NCBI GenBank assembly: GCA_017999075.1
Contig: JAGOBX010000082.1
Coordinates: 1-10,488 of the forward strand
Origin: JAGOBX01 sp017999075 [NCBI: Candidatus Babelota bacterium]
GTDB taxonomy: Bacteria > JAGOBX01
DNA length: 10,488 nt
Direction: 5' to 3'
Shown: piece by piece, positions 1 through 7,771 of the stretch
Position numbering within the stretch: the stretch's first letter is position 1
Layout: each line of letters starts with the position of its first letter
Notes under the pieces: model-generated
What the model was told of the DNA's origin: nothing
The model's database searches: none
Seen by the model: the letters and a program-made list of their open reading frames with translations, nothing else
Translations under genes and position numbers: made by a program

Positions 1-2
1 AT

Positions 3-1232
3 ATTTTTTATTTTAACAGCAAAAATGAATTAAATAAAAATAGCGGTAATTTACTTAATATTCCATTTAATGAAAAATTATATTCTGTTTTTTCATATAA
101 TGAAGAAGTAAATGATAATGTAAAATCACTTAATAAAAATGAATATGCAGGACTGATAGATAATAATGTATTAAAATTTGATTTGCCGGGTTTAATTTTT
201 CAATTGAATAATATAAATCATCAGTATAAAATCGAATCACCTGTCTTATATAATTTTTTAGATTTTGTTTGTAAAAAAATAATTAAACTGAATTCTGATG
301 ATTCTGAAAAATTTTTAAAAGAGCCGATAGCCATGTTCACTCACGACGTTGATCAGGTAAATATTAATTCAGTTCAGCATACATTAAAGTTTTTTGAGTC
401 TGCAATCAAAAATAAAGATTTAAAATCTTTTATTTACGGTATTTCGCAGTTGAAAAAAAGAGTAACTTCGTCAAAAGATATAAATGAAATTAATTATGAA
501 AATTATCTGGAGACTGAAAACAGATTCAATTGCAGATCCGCGTTTTATTTTACCTGTCTCGGTTCTGAAAGGGATAACATAGATCCGTTATATACGTTGA
601 AAACAAAACTTATTTACAACAATATTACTGTTAAAGAATTATGGGACCGCATTTTAAAAAACGGCAATGAAATAGGTCTTCATACAAGCGTTTATTCAAT
701 AAAACGCGATAAAGAATTAAATAATGAAATTAAAAGAATAAAAAATGAAGTTCCTGAATTAAAAGGAACCCGCGCACATACATTGCGCGTCTCAGAAAAT
801 TTTTATAAGATTCTTGAACAAGAAAAAATCGAATATGACACGTCTTACTCATATAATGAAATGATAGGTTACAGGTCAGGTCATTTTTTGCCGTTTTATC
901 CTTTTATTGACGGCCGGAAACTTGATGTGCTGATAATTCCATTTTCATTTATGGACAGCATACTGGCTCATCAGAACGGTTATCCGAAAAATCAAACTGA
1001 AAAAAATATGCATTTCGAAAATATAAAAGTTCATATGGATAATTTGATAAAACATAATGGGATAATGGTGTTTAACTGGCATTTCAGAACAGTAAATAAC
1101 AGCAGAATGCCGTATATGTTTGAAATATACAAGGATATTTTAAAATATCTTTATGATAAAAAAATCAAATTTGTAAGACCGTGCGATTTTGCATATTCAT
1201 ATAAAAAATATTTATTAAATTTTTACAAATAA
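3..1232 (+). CDS. Polysaccharide deacetylase (NodB-like), 5'-truncated
   Basis: The frame is open from base 3 to the TAA at 1230-1232, giving 409 visible residues; the true start lies left of the window. A TTG at 183 falls inside the continuous frame and has no ribosome site, so it is not the start. The NodB-type core is visible: a THDVD motif (bases 339-353) for the catalytic Asp and metal-binding Asp, an EIGLH motif with His at 681-683, a GTRAHTLR segment, a YRSGHFLPFYPF segment, and a late WHFRT motif starting at 1077. This order fits family members that carry an N-terminal extension of 100 or more residues. Known members remove acetyl groups from amino sugars or other acylated glycans. 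The second His of the classical H-[ST]-x-x-H motif is Tyr here. It sits 4 bases before a methyltransferase at the head of the visible glycan operon. The substrate is unknown. Family assignment is solid; activity is inferred. Confidence 0.85.
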   Translation: MFYFNSKNELNKNSGNLLNIPFNEKLYSVFSYNEEVNDNVKSLNKNEYAGLIDNNVLKFDLPGLIFQLNNINHQYKIESPVLYNFLDFVCKKIIKLNSDDSEKFLKEPIAMFTHDVDQVNINSVQHTLKFFESAIKNKDLKSFIYGISQLKKRVTSSKDINEINYENYLETENRFNCRSAFYFTCLGSERDNIDPLYTLKTKLIYNNITVKELWDRILKNGNEIGLHTSVYSIKRDKELNNEIKRIKNEVPELKGTRAHTLRVSENFYKILEQEKIEYDTSYSYNEMIGYRSGHFLPFYPFIDGRKLDVLIIPFSFMDSILAHQNGYPKNQTEKNMHFENIKVHMDNLIKHNGIMVFNWHFRTVNNSRMPYMFEIYKDILKYLYDKKIKFVRPCDFAYSYKKYLLNFYK

Positions 1233-1236
1233 AAAA

Positions 1237-1953
1237 ATGTCAAACTGGAATCAATATTGGAATAACCGTTCAAAAACTGAAACAAGTGATGTTTCAGCTT
1301 CAGGATACACTCAATCAGGGAATACTGTAACTCCTGAAATAATTTGTTCTATGCAGGAAGATATTTCGAAAAAACTCGAGATTTCTGCGGCTGATAAGAT
1401 GCTTGAAGTCGGATGCGGAGCAGGTATGCATGTAAAGGTTTTTAAACCTAAAGTAAAACAAATTATAGGAATAGATTTGGCATTTGGAATGACTAACCGC
1501 GCAAAGTCTGAATGCGGGATAAACACTGTAAATTCGGGTTCGGTAACTCTTCCTTTTAAGAATTCAATATTTGATAAACTTTTATGCTACAGCGTTTTTC
1601 ATTATTTTTGTGATTATGATTATGCGCTGAATGTTGTTAAAGAATTTCTGCGTGTTGTAAAACCTGGAGGAATAATATTAATTGGAGATATTCCTGATAA
1701 AAATAAAAGAAATCAGTATTTGAATTATATGAATAAAGGAAATAAAATAAATAATTTTAAAGATAAAATAAAATATATTATTAATGGACTTAATATAAAA
1801 AAATATAATCTTGAATTGTTTTATAAAAAAGAATTTTTTAAAGATATTAATATTAATGGCGCGGAAATTTCAATAGTTGAACAAAATTATAAACCGTGCC
1901 GTATATTGACTGAGATGAAAATAAGATTTGATGTTGTTATAAAGAAAAAATAA
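1237..1953 (+). CDS. Class I SAM-dependent methyltransferase
   Basis: 238 residues, a usual length for a single-domain Rossmann-fold methyltransferase. Motif I is MLEVGCGAG (residues 55-63), followed by an acidic strand end in IGIDLA (about residues 78-83) that should bind the SAM ribose. SVFHYF and VVKPGGIILIGDIP match motif IV/post-I positions of the Methyltransf_11 group. The C-terminal third, after about residue 155, is very rich in Lys, Asn and Ile and would be the variable substrate-binding part. The ATG lies 4 bases after the deacetylase stop, with only A residues before it, so translation is probably coupled. The next gene begins 1 base after its stop. In this context it may methylate a sugar hydroxyl, an amino group or a lipid-linked glycan, but nothing in the sequence fixes the acceptor. 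The fold is clear; the substrate is unknown. Confidence 0.85.
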   Translation: MSNWNQYWNNRSKTETSDVSASGYTQSGNTVTPEIICSMQEDISKKLEISAADKMLEVGCGAGMHVKVFKPKVKQIIGIDLAFGMTNRAKSECGINTVNSGSVTLPFKNSIFDKLLCYSVFHYFCDYDYALNVVKEFLRVVKPGGIILIGDIPDKNKRNQYLNYMNKGNKINNFKDKIKYIINGLNIKKYNLELFYKKEFFKDININGAEISIVEQNYKPCRILTEMKIRFDVVIKKK

Positions 1954-1954
1954 T

Positions 1955-3256
1955 ATGATACCTCGAATAAGGCCGATTTTAAATACAGATATAATCAGGT
2001 GGTTGACGCTGAAAAATGTTAGCGAGACAGATGAAATTACAGCGGAATTCATATCTGCTTTAAAAAATAATTATAATTTTGAAAAAATATTATTTTTTGA
2101 TTCGGGAAGATCTGCTTTAAGTTTTTGTTTAAAAAATATCAGAGATGATAAACGGAATGAAGTAATAGTTTCAGCTTTCACGTGTTCTGTAGTAGCAGAC
2201 TCGGTTATAAATGCTGGATTGAAACCTGTTTTTGCTGATAGCTGTATAACAGATTTTTCTATTGAACTTGAATCATTGAAAAAATGCGTTAATAAGAATA
2301 CACTCGCTGTTGTTTATCCTCATCATTTTGGAATTGGGTCAGAAAAGATTCTGGAAATAACCGGATATTTGAATGAAAAAAATATTTTTTTAATCGAAGA
2401 TATAGCGCAAAGCATATTTTGTTATGCAGGAGAAAAAAAAGCCGGGAGTATAGGAGATTTTGCCATAATGTCTTTTGGGCTGGATAAACCTATTTCGTGC
2501 GGTCAGGGCGGGGCATTACTGATAAACAATGAAAAAACAAAGATGAATTATTTTCAGGATTATAAGTATGAATCTGAAATTAAAGAAATTCAGGATATAA
2601 TTTCTTTGATAATAACTCATTATTTTTTCTGCAATCCGAATTATAATTGTTTTTTACAGTTGGAAACAGCAGAACGGTTTATAAAAAAAAACAGGATTTA
2701 TTCAGTTGAAAATTTAAATGAAGTATTGTTTGAATTTGAAAAATACATTTATACAGAATCTGTTAAAAAAGAAAAAAAAATTAAAAAGATTTTTAATATA
2801 TTATTTTCTAAAACAAGTAAAGTTTCCGGCAGTATGATAAGCAAAAAAAAATTATATGTGCTGGCAAAAAATTATGAATTGTTTAAAAGTGAACGTATTT
2901 TAAGAAATGAAAATGCGGTAAAATGGGGAGAATTAATTAATTTAAAATTTTCAGATAAAATAATGCCTTTAAAAATATCAGGGAATCAGTCAAATCACAG
3001 TATTTTAAAATATCCTGCTTTGGTTTCTGATAAAAGTTGCAGAGAAGAAATTTCAAAATATTTTATTGAAAAATGCGGAATAGAAACAGGATCGTTTAAT
3101 TGGCCTTATATATTGCCTCACCGGAAACTTTACAGAAAATACAGAAATAATAGTTATGAATATAAAAACGCGCTGAACATATCTGAATGTATAATTAATT
3201 TTCCAGTTCACAGCGGGTTGAATTTTGATAAATTGATAAAAAAAATTAATTTTTGA
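1955..3256 (+). CDS. DegT/DnrJ/EryC1/StrS-family PLP aminotransferase (diverged)
   Basis: 433 residues, longer than the roughly 370-400 usual in this family. It shows the fold-type I PLP layout: DSGRSA (49-54, phosphate-binding turn), SAFTC (73-77), LIEDIAQS (146-153, with Asp149 for the pyridine nitrogen and Gln152), and SFGLDKPISCGQGG (173-186) with Lys178 as the expected Schiff-base lysine. The C-terminal part (about 365-430) has the family's typical GIETGSFNWP and FPVHSGL segments. Family members mostly transaminate keto-sugar nucleotides to amino sugars, as cytosolic dimers. The middle (about 190-330) is Lys/Asn/Ile-rich and lacks the usual G-x-N-x-R-M stretch after the lysine, so the substrate site may differ. 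The ATG begins 1 base after the previous stop. No keto-sugar-forming dehydratase is in the window. An alternative is a PLP enzyme of the same fold with another reaction. Confidence 0.8.
   Translation: MIPRIRPILNTDIIRWLTLKNVSETDEITAEFISALKNNYNFEKILFFDSGRSALSFCLKNIRDDKRNEVIVSAFTCSVVADSVINAGLKPVFADSCITDFSIELESLKKCVNKNTLAVVYPHHFGIGSEKILEITGYLNEKNIFLIEDIAQSIFCYAGEKKAGSIGDFAIMSFGLDKPISCGQGGALLINNEKTKMNYFQDYKYESEIKEIQDIISLIITHYFFCNPNYNCFLQLETAERFIKKNRIYSVENLNEVLFEFEKYIYTESVKKEKKIKKIFNILFSKTSKVSGSMISKKKLYVLAKNYELFKSERILRNENAVKWGELINLKFSDKIMPLKISGNQSNHSILKYPALVSDKSCREEISKYFIEKCGIETGSFNWPYILPHRKLYRKYRNNSYEYKNALNISECIINFPVHSGLNFDKLIKKINF
2683..2851 (+). repeat. Three A9 homopolymer tracts inside the aminotransferase gene
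   Basis: Runs of nine A residues occur at 2683-2691, 2772-2780 and 2843-2851, all read as Lys-rich codons within the intact frame. An A8 run lies at 2433-2440 in the same gene and another at 3238-3245, just before its stop. Runs this long can cause RNA-polymerase slippage or indel mutation in AT-rich genomes. They may also simply reflect strong A bias. Confidence 0.6.
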
Positions 3257-3260
3257 TTGT

Positions 3261-3264
3261 GGAG
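3261..3264 (+). promoter_or_regulatory. Shine-Dalgarno site (GGAG) for the first radical SAM gene
   Basis: GGAG lies between the aminotransferase stop (3254-3256) and the radical SAM gene. Spacing is 10 bases to the ATG at 3275 and only 4 bases to an in-frame TTG at 3269. The ATG, which starts a typical MKILLINPP N-terminus, is therefore preferred. It is one of only two clear ribosome sites in the window. Confidence 0.6.
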
Positions 3265-3274
3265 ATAATTGTTT

Positions 3275-4804
3275 ATGAAAATATTATTGATAAATCCTCC
3301 GTACACAAGATTTAAAGGACTTGTAGACAGGTATTTTCCTATAGGTTTAGGGTATTTGGCTGCGGTTCTTGAAAAAGCAGGACATACGGCATTAATATAT
3401 AATGTTGAAAACAGCGCAATAGGAGAAGGAGAAGTTAATTGGGAATTCATTCATAGGCTTGATGTTTTTGATGAATTTTTAAGACGGCAGGCTGATGAGA
3501 ATAATTTTATTTATGAAGAAATCAGAAATGTTTTAAAAGAATTCAAACCTGATTTGATAGGAATATCAAATAAAACAGTTACATTTAAGATAACGTTACG
3601 TGTTGCAAAAATCTGTAAATCAATTTTTCCAGAGGTTCCTATAGTTATGGGTGGAGTTCATTCAACCGCGTGCCCTGACGAAATAATTTCAAATGAATTT
3701 GTTGATTTTAATGTTATAGGAGAAGGAGAAGAAACTCTTACAGAATTAGCAGCCGTATTGGAAAAGAGGCAATCTGATTTTTCAAAAATCAAAGGATTGT
3801 ATTATAAAGATAAATATAAAAATGTTTTTAAAAATGAGTTAAGACCATTGATACAGGAACTTGATAAATTACCGCTTCCGGCATGGCATTTGCTTTTAAA
3901 CAACCATAATTACAGTAAAACATTATATCAGTCAATGCTTGGCGGAATTTTTACGAGCCGCGGATGTCCATTCAGATGCGCGTTTTGCTACTGGGAGATG
4001 TTTGGAGGAAAAGTCAGATGGCGTTCACCCGAACTTGTTATCGAGGAAATTCAGCTGATGAAGGAAAAATACGGGGTAATAGAATTTTATTTTTGGGACG
4101 ATGTGTTTACAGTGAACAAGCAGCGGCTGATACAGTTTTGTAATCTTCTGATTGAAAAGAAAGTTAATATAGCATGGAGATGCCATTCAAGAGCTGATTT
4201 ATGGGATGCTGATATAATAAAACTTGTTAAAAAAGCTGGATGTTACAGGACATCTCTTGGAATAGAATCAGGTTGTGAAGAAACTTTGAAATATATGAAC
4301 AAAAAATTGAATCTTGATACTGTAAGGAACTGCGCGGAATTGCTTAATAAATACAATCTTCCGTGGAATGCTGCATTTATAATCGGTTTTCCTGAAGAAA
4401 CAGAAGAACAGATGCTTGAAACATTTGAATTTATAAAACAGATAAATCCCGGCGAACTGTTTTTATCCGTTTTCACTCCGTTTCCAGGCACAGAACTTTA
4501 TTATAAAACCAAAGAATTGGGATTGCTGGAAGGGGAAATCGAATGGGAAAAATTTGAAACCAAGGGACCGAAAAACGCTTTTGTTTTAAAAGTATCAAAA
4601 GAAAGGTTTCAGGAACTTCATAGAACAATGATGAAATGGATAGACGAATACAATAAAACCGCCAATACTTTCTGGTACCGCCTTAAGATGAGGCTTCCGT
4701 ATTACAAAAAGCATCCTGTTTTATTTGCAAGGAGAACCTACGAATATTTATATAAAATGTTTTATAATGTTTTACGGCCTAAACTGGTTCATACATCTAA
4801 ATGA
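3275..4804 (+). CDS. B12-binding domain radical SAM protein
   Basis: 509 residues from the ATG at 3275; an in-frame TTG two codons upstream is less likely. It starts with MKILLINPP, the usual N-terminus of cobalamin-binding radical SAM proteins, followed by FPIGLGYLAAVLEKAGH. A cobalamin-type Rossmann region has PDLIGIS and MGGVH (Gly126, Gly127, His129), then IGEGEETL. The radical SAM core carries SRGCPFRCAFC with Cys231, Cys235 and Cys238 (CxxxCxxC, [4Fe-4S] ligands). FWDD (275-276 Asp-Asp), LGIESG, IIGFPEET and FTPFPGTELY follow as expected for the BchE/P-methylase-like group. Relatives methylate or rearrange unactivated carbons or phosphinates using SAM and cobalamin; many have no assigned reaction. 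The C-terminus (about 460-509) is basic and aromatic and may lie on the membrane. It ends with TGA. Its place between sugar and glycosyltransferase genes suggests a glycan or lipid-carrier substrate, which is inference. Confidence 0.9.
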   Translation: MKILLINPPYTRFKGLVDRYFPIGLGYLAAVLEKAGHTALIYNVENSAIGEGEVNWEFIHRLDVFDEFLRRQADENNFIYEEIRNVLKEFKPDLIGISNKTVTFKITLRVAKICKSIFPEVPIVMGGVHSTACPDEIISNEFVDFNVIGEGEETLTELAAVLEKRQSDFSKIKGLYYKDKYKNVFKNELRPLIQELDKLPLPAWHLLLNNHNYSKTLYQSMLGGIFTSRGCPFRCAFCYWEMFGGKVRWRSPELVIEEIQLMKEKYGVIEFYFWDDVFTVNKQRLIQFCNLLIEKKVNIAWRCHSRADLWDADIIKLVKKAGCYRTSLGIESGCEETLKYMNKKLNLDTVRNCAELLNKYNLPWNAAFIIGFPEETEEQMLETFEFIKQINPGELFLSVFTPFPGTELYYKTKELGLLEGEIEWEKFETKGPKNAFVLKVSKERFQELHRTMMKWIDEYNKTANTFWYRLKMRLPYYKKHPVLFARRTYEYLYKMFYNVLRPKLVHTSK

Positions 4805-4829
4805 ATTTATATAATAAAAATAATCAATT

Positions 4830-6020
4830 ATGACAAACGATAATTTAACTCAAATTTCAGGGAAAGATATTATTTGTATTTCTTCAATGGATTATGAAGA
4901 ACATATGACAGCTAAACAGCAGGTTATGAAAATACTTGCTAAACGGAATCGCGTGTTTTTCTGTCAGAAAGAAACCGGACTTGAACATTTGATTAAGCAT
5001 CCGCAGTTATTAAAAAAAATTTATTTAAGATACACAAAACCGTATTATGAAAAAGATGGAATGAAAATTATAAATTTACCGATACTGTTTCCGGGCAGGT
5101 ATTATTCCAATCTTATAAATTCTTTAAATCAGAAAAAAGTTGCGGGATATTTATTGAAATTATATAAAAAATTCGGAATAAACAAACCAATTTTATGGAC
5201 TTTTGTGCCGCATTCTGCTCCGTTATTTGAAACGCTTCCTGCATCGTTCAGAATTTATCATTGTGCAGAAAATTATAATATCACAGCTTCAGGAAGAAAA
5301 AAAAATATTATGCAGGAACAGGAAAATAAATTATGTGAAATCAGCGATGCTGTTTTTTGCGTTACTGCAGGAGTTTATGATAAGATTTCGCATATAGTTC
5401 CTGAAAAATCTTTTTTAACATACAATGGAGCTGATATTAAAAATTACAGCAGAGCATTATTCAAAATTGAAGAACCTGCTGATTTGAAAAATATTCCTCA
5501 ACCAAGAATACTCCATATGGGAATGGTTAACGGGAAAGTAGATTTGGATTTAGCTCTGTATATTGCTGAAAAAAGGGAAAATATCAGTATAATATTTGTA
5601 GGAGATATTTTTTACAGCGATATAAATCTACAGAAATTCAATCAGTTACGCGGGATGAAAAATGTATTTTTTTTAGGAATGAAAACAGTAGAACAATTGC
5701 CTGATTATTTATCTAATTGTTCTGCTGGTTTAATACTTGGGAAAAAAAATGAATGGACTAAAATCACCAAACCTTTAAAAAGTTACGAATACCTTGCATC
5801 AGGAAAGCCTGTAGTTGCAATAGGTTTTCCGGAGTTAAAAAGTTTTGAAAAATATTTTTTTATATCTGAAAATTATGATGATTTTATAAGTAATATTGAT
5901 TTTGTAATCGGCGGGCGGAGGAAATCGACTCCTGAAGAACAGAATCAGTTTTCTCAACAGCATTCTTGGGAAAACCGTGTTAAGGAAATGGAAAAAATTA
6001 TTATTAGATTAGAACGATAG
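4830..6020 (+). CDS. GT-B glycosyltransferase (GT4/GT1-like)
   Basis: 396 residues, normal for a GT-B enzyme. The N-terminal half begins with GKDIICISSMDYEEHMTAKQQ and contains LAKRNRVFFCQ, resembling TuaH-like teichuronic-acid or capsule glycosyltransferases that open with an acceptor-domain strand of this type. ISDAVFCVTAGVYDKI and the YNGADIKNY segment mark the domain linker. The C-terminal half has RILHMGMVNGKVDLDL, a FVGDI strand and the donor-site segment KPLKSYEYLASGKPVV, with Glu320 in the position expected to contact the nucleotide-sugar ribose. It has no signal peptide or clear membrane segment, so it should work on the cytoplasmic side, extending a lipid-linked saccharide with a nucleotide sugar. 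The start is the ATG 25 bases after the previous stop, without a good ribosome site. Donor and linkage cannot be told. An A9 run lies at 5297-5305. Confidence 0.82.
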   Translation: MTNDNLTQISGKDIICISSMDYEEHMTAKQQVMKILAKRNRVFFCQKETGLEHLIKHPQLLKKIYLRYTKPYYEKDGMKIINLPILFPGRYYSNLINSLNQKKVAGYLLKLYKKFGINKPILWTFVPHSAPLFETLPASFRIYHCAENYNITASGRKKNIMQEQENKLCEISDAVFCVTAGVYDKISHIVPEKSFLTYNGADIKNYSRALFKIEEPADLKNIPQPRILHMGMVNGKVDLDLALYIAEKRENISIIFVGDIFYSDINLQKFNQLRGMKNVFFLGMKTVEQLPDYLSNCSAGLILGKKNEWTKITKPLKSYEYLASGKPVVAIGFPELKSFEKYFFISENYDDFISNIDFVIGGRRKSTPEEQNQFSQQHSWENRVKEMEKIIIRLER

Positions 6021-6024
6021 AGGG
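6019..6024 (+). promoter_or_regulatory. Shine-Dalgarno site (AGAGGG) for the membrane glycosyltransferase
   Basis: AGAGGG overlaps the TAG stop of the upstream glycosyltransferase (6018-6020) and lies 5 bases before the ATG at 6030. This is the best ribosome site in the window, and it supports that start and translational coupling of the two glycosyltransferase genes. Confidence 0.65.
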
Positions 6025-6029
6025 AAAAA

Positions 6030-7763
6030 ATGAAAAATAAAATTTATATTTCGGTATTTTTTGTTTTTGCATTTGCCTGGCTTTTATCAGGAATAAACTG
6101 GGGTTTGATGTCTGATAGACGTAAAACTTTGGTAGAAGAAGGAATTGAGGATAAAAAGAAATTGTATTCAGAAATGATATTCGAACGTGAAAATAAATAT
6201 AATAAGGAAGAATATATTTTTTCAAGATGGGGTAAAGAAATAAAAGATAACACAATTGGAAAATCACAGTTATTTCAGATAATAGATTATTCAGCAGGAT
6301 ATAATCTGAAAGGGTTTTATTCATTGATAAGGCCGTTTTATTTAAGATCATATCATCAGGACGAACAGCAGGCAATCCAGCCGATTTCGAATATGAACCC
6401 GAAAAAACTGGATTTCAATCCTAAGTTTTATATTTACGGCGGAGGGTATATTTATCCTACGGCATTTTCTCTTGGGATATTTAATATTCTTGGATTTTTT
6501 AAGGTAAAGACAGATTTGAATTATTATTTTGAAAATCCGGATGAAATGGCAGGAATGTATATTGCCGGAAGGTTTGCTGTAGTTATTTCAATATTTTTAC
6601 AGATTGTTTTGCTGTTTTTGTTATGCCGCAAGTTAACCACGGAAAAATTTGCTCTGTTTTTATGTCTGACATATTTGGTTTCGCCGCTTGTAACGGCAAA
6701 TAAAAATCTTATGAAACCGCATTTATTCGCACAATTTTTCAGTTTAGTGATGTTATATTATGTATATAATATGTCAATTAATAAAAATTTGAAATTTAAA
6801 TTTTCTATAATATCGGGTTTATTTATCGGGTTCGGAGCAGGATGCAATATGCTGAACGCAGTATTATATCTGATACCAGCCGGAATGATAGTTTTAGAAA
6901 ATTATAATTTTGCGGGGAAACTTAAATTTTTAATCATTACCGGTGTGAGCGTAATAGCCGGATATTTTATTGTTAACCCGTATGTTATTTTTGATTTGAA
7001 AAATTATTATTATGAAATGATTTATATAACCCATTATTCAGGTGAAGCTAAACCTGCTTTTAGTAATTTTTTTAAAATGACATTAATGAAATATTTAAAT
7101 TTCTATTTAATTGTTTTGATATTTTGCTATATTATTTTATTAAAAAAAATTAAAATGATTATAAAATCCCCATTTTCGAAAATTATTATAAGTTCAACTT
7201 TTTTTGTTGCAATATTTTTATCATATATGGCGTATAAAAAAGTAGGGACATATTCTTTGTATTATATGCCGACATTGTATCCTTTAGTAATTATTACTCC
7301 TGCATTATTGTATAAAAGTTTTTCTGATATAGAACGTAAACTTGTTTTTTTATTGATTTCAGTCTGGATGATATGTAATTTATTTGTTTCTGTTCAGTAT
7401 CAAATGGATTTTCATGTTGACGGTTCTGAGAAAAGTCATAGAATAACTGCAGGAGAATGGATTAATAAAAATATCAAATCAGGAACTGATGTCGGAATAA
7501 TAGACTGTCAGCCTCAGGATATACCTGCGTTCGGATTTTCTAAATATAAACTTAGTATTTATCCTTCAAAATATAATTCTGATATAGACGTTTCAAATTC
7601 TGAATATATAATATGTTCGGATTATTCTTACAGAATGGTATGGGTAGATGAACTTGTAAAATCCCGTAAATATGAAATAATTAAAGTTTTTAAAAGCGAT
7701 AGATTTTATTACAGATTATGGGAACAGCTTAATATGCCTATTTATATTTTAAAAAAAATATAG
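6030..7763 (+). CDS. GT-C membrane glycosyltransferase (GT39/PMT/ArnT-like)
   Basis: 577 residues. One hydrophobic helix lies at about 5-25, and about ten more follow between residues 132 and 455 (for example 180-199, 206-222, 231-249, 298-317, 354-371, 382-401, 409-427, 437-455). A soluble tail covers about 457-577. After the first helix a non-membrane loop ends in YHQDEQ (Asp111-Glu112), the position of the catalytic acidic pair in GT-C enzymes. NMNPKKLDFNPKFYIYGGGYIYP follows, with the NP-x-F and Tyr-rich pattern of GT39-like proteins. Such enzymes transfer a sugar from a polyprenyl-phosphate donor on the outer face of the membrane. The first loop (about 26-110) is long and charged compared with ArnT-type proteins. 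A strong ribosome site precedes the ATG, and the radical SAM gene starts 8 bases after the TAG. Acceptor and donor are unknown. Confidence 0.78.
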   Translation: MKNKIYISVFFVFAFAWLLSGINWGLMSDRRKTLVEEGIEDKKKLYSEMIFERENKYNKEEYIFSRWGKEIKDNTIGKSQLFQIIDYSAGYNLKGFYSLIRPFYLRSYHQDEQQAIQPISNMNPKKLDFNPKFYIYGGGYIYPTAFSLGIFNILGFFKVKTDLNYYFENPDEMAGMYIAGRFAVVISIFLQIVLLFLLCRKLTTEKFALFLCLTYLVSPLVTANKNLMKPHLFAQFFSLVMLYYVYNMSINKNLKFKFSIISGLFIGFGAGCNMLNAVLYLIPAGMIVLENYNFAGKLKFLIITGVSVIAGYFIVNPYVIFDLKNYYYEMIYITHYSGEAKPAFSNFFKMTLMKYLNFYLIVLIFCYIILLKKIKMIIKSPFSKIIISSTFFVAIFLSYMAYKKVGTYSLYYMPTLYPLVIITPALLYKSFSDIERKLVFLLISVWMICNLFVSVQYQMDFHVDGSEKSHRITAGEWINKNIKSGTDVGIIDCQPQDIPAFGFSKYKLSIYPSKYNSDIDVSNSEYIICSDYSYRMVWVDELVKSRKYEIIKVFKSDRFYYRLWEQLNMPIYILKKI

Positions 7764-7771
7764 CATAAATT

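Noticed and set aside
183-185. TTG as the start of the deacetylase
   Set aside because: The same frame is open without a stop back to base 3, the N-terminal part fits a longer family layout, and no ribosome site precedes the TTG.
3269-3271. TTG as the start of the first radical SAM gene
   Set aside because: Only 4 bases from GGAG and a rare start; the ATG at 3275 gives the family's typical N-terminus.
5203-5397. A 64-codon + strand ORF inside the GT-B gene
   Set aside because: It overlaps the well-supported glycosyltransferase frame and shows no protein-family features.
6004-6375. Antisense 123-codon ORF over the GT-C gene start
   Set aside because: Opposite a clearly coding frame, no family motif and no ribosome site; a shadow of the AT-rich + strand gene. 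The same applies to the other minus-strand ORFs (1311-1526, 1870-2052, 3208-3450, 4243-4491, 6044-6253, 9493-9711).
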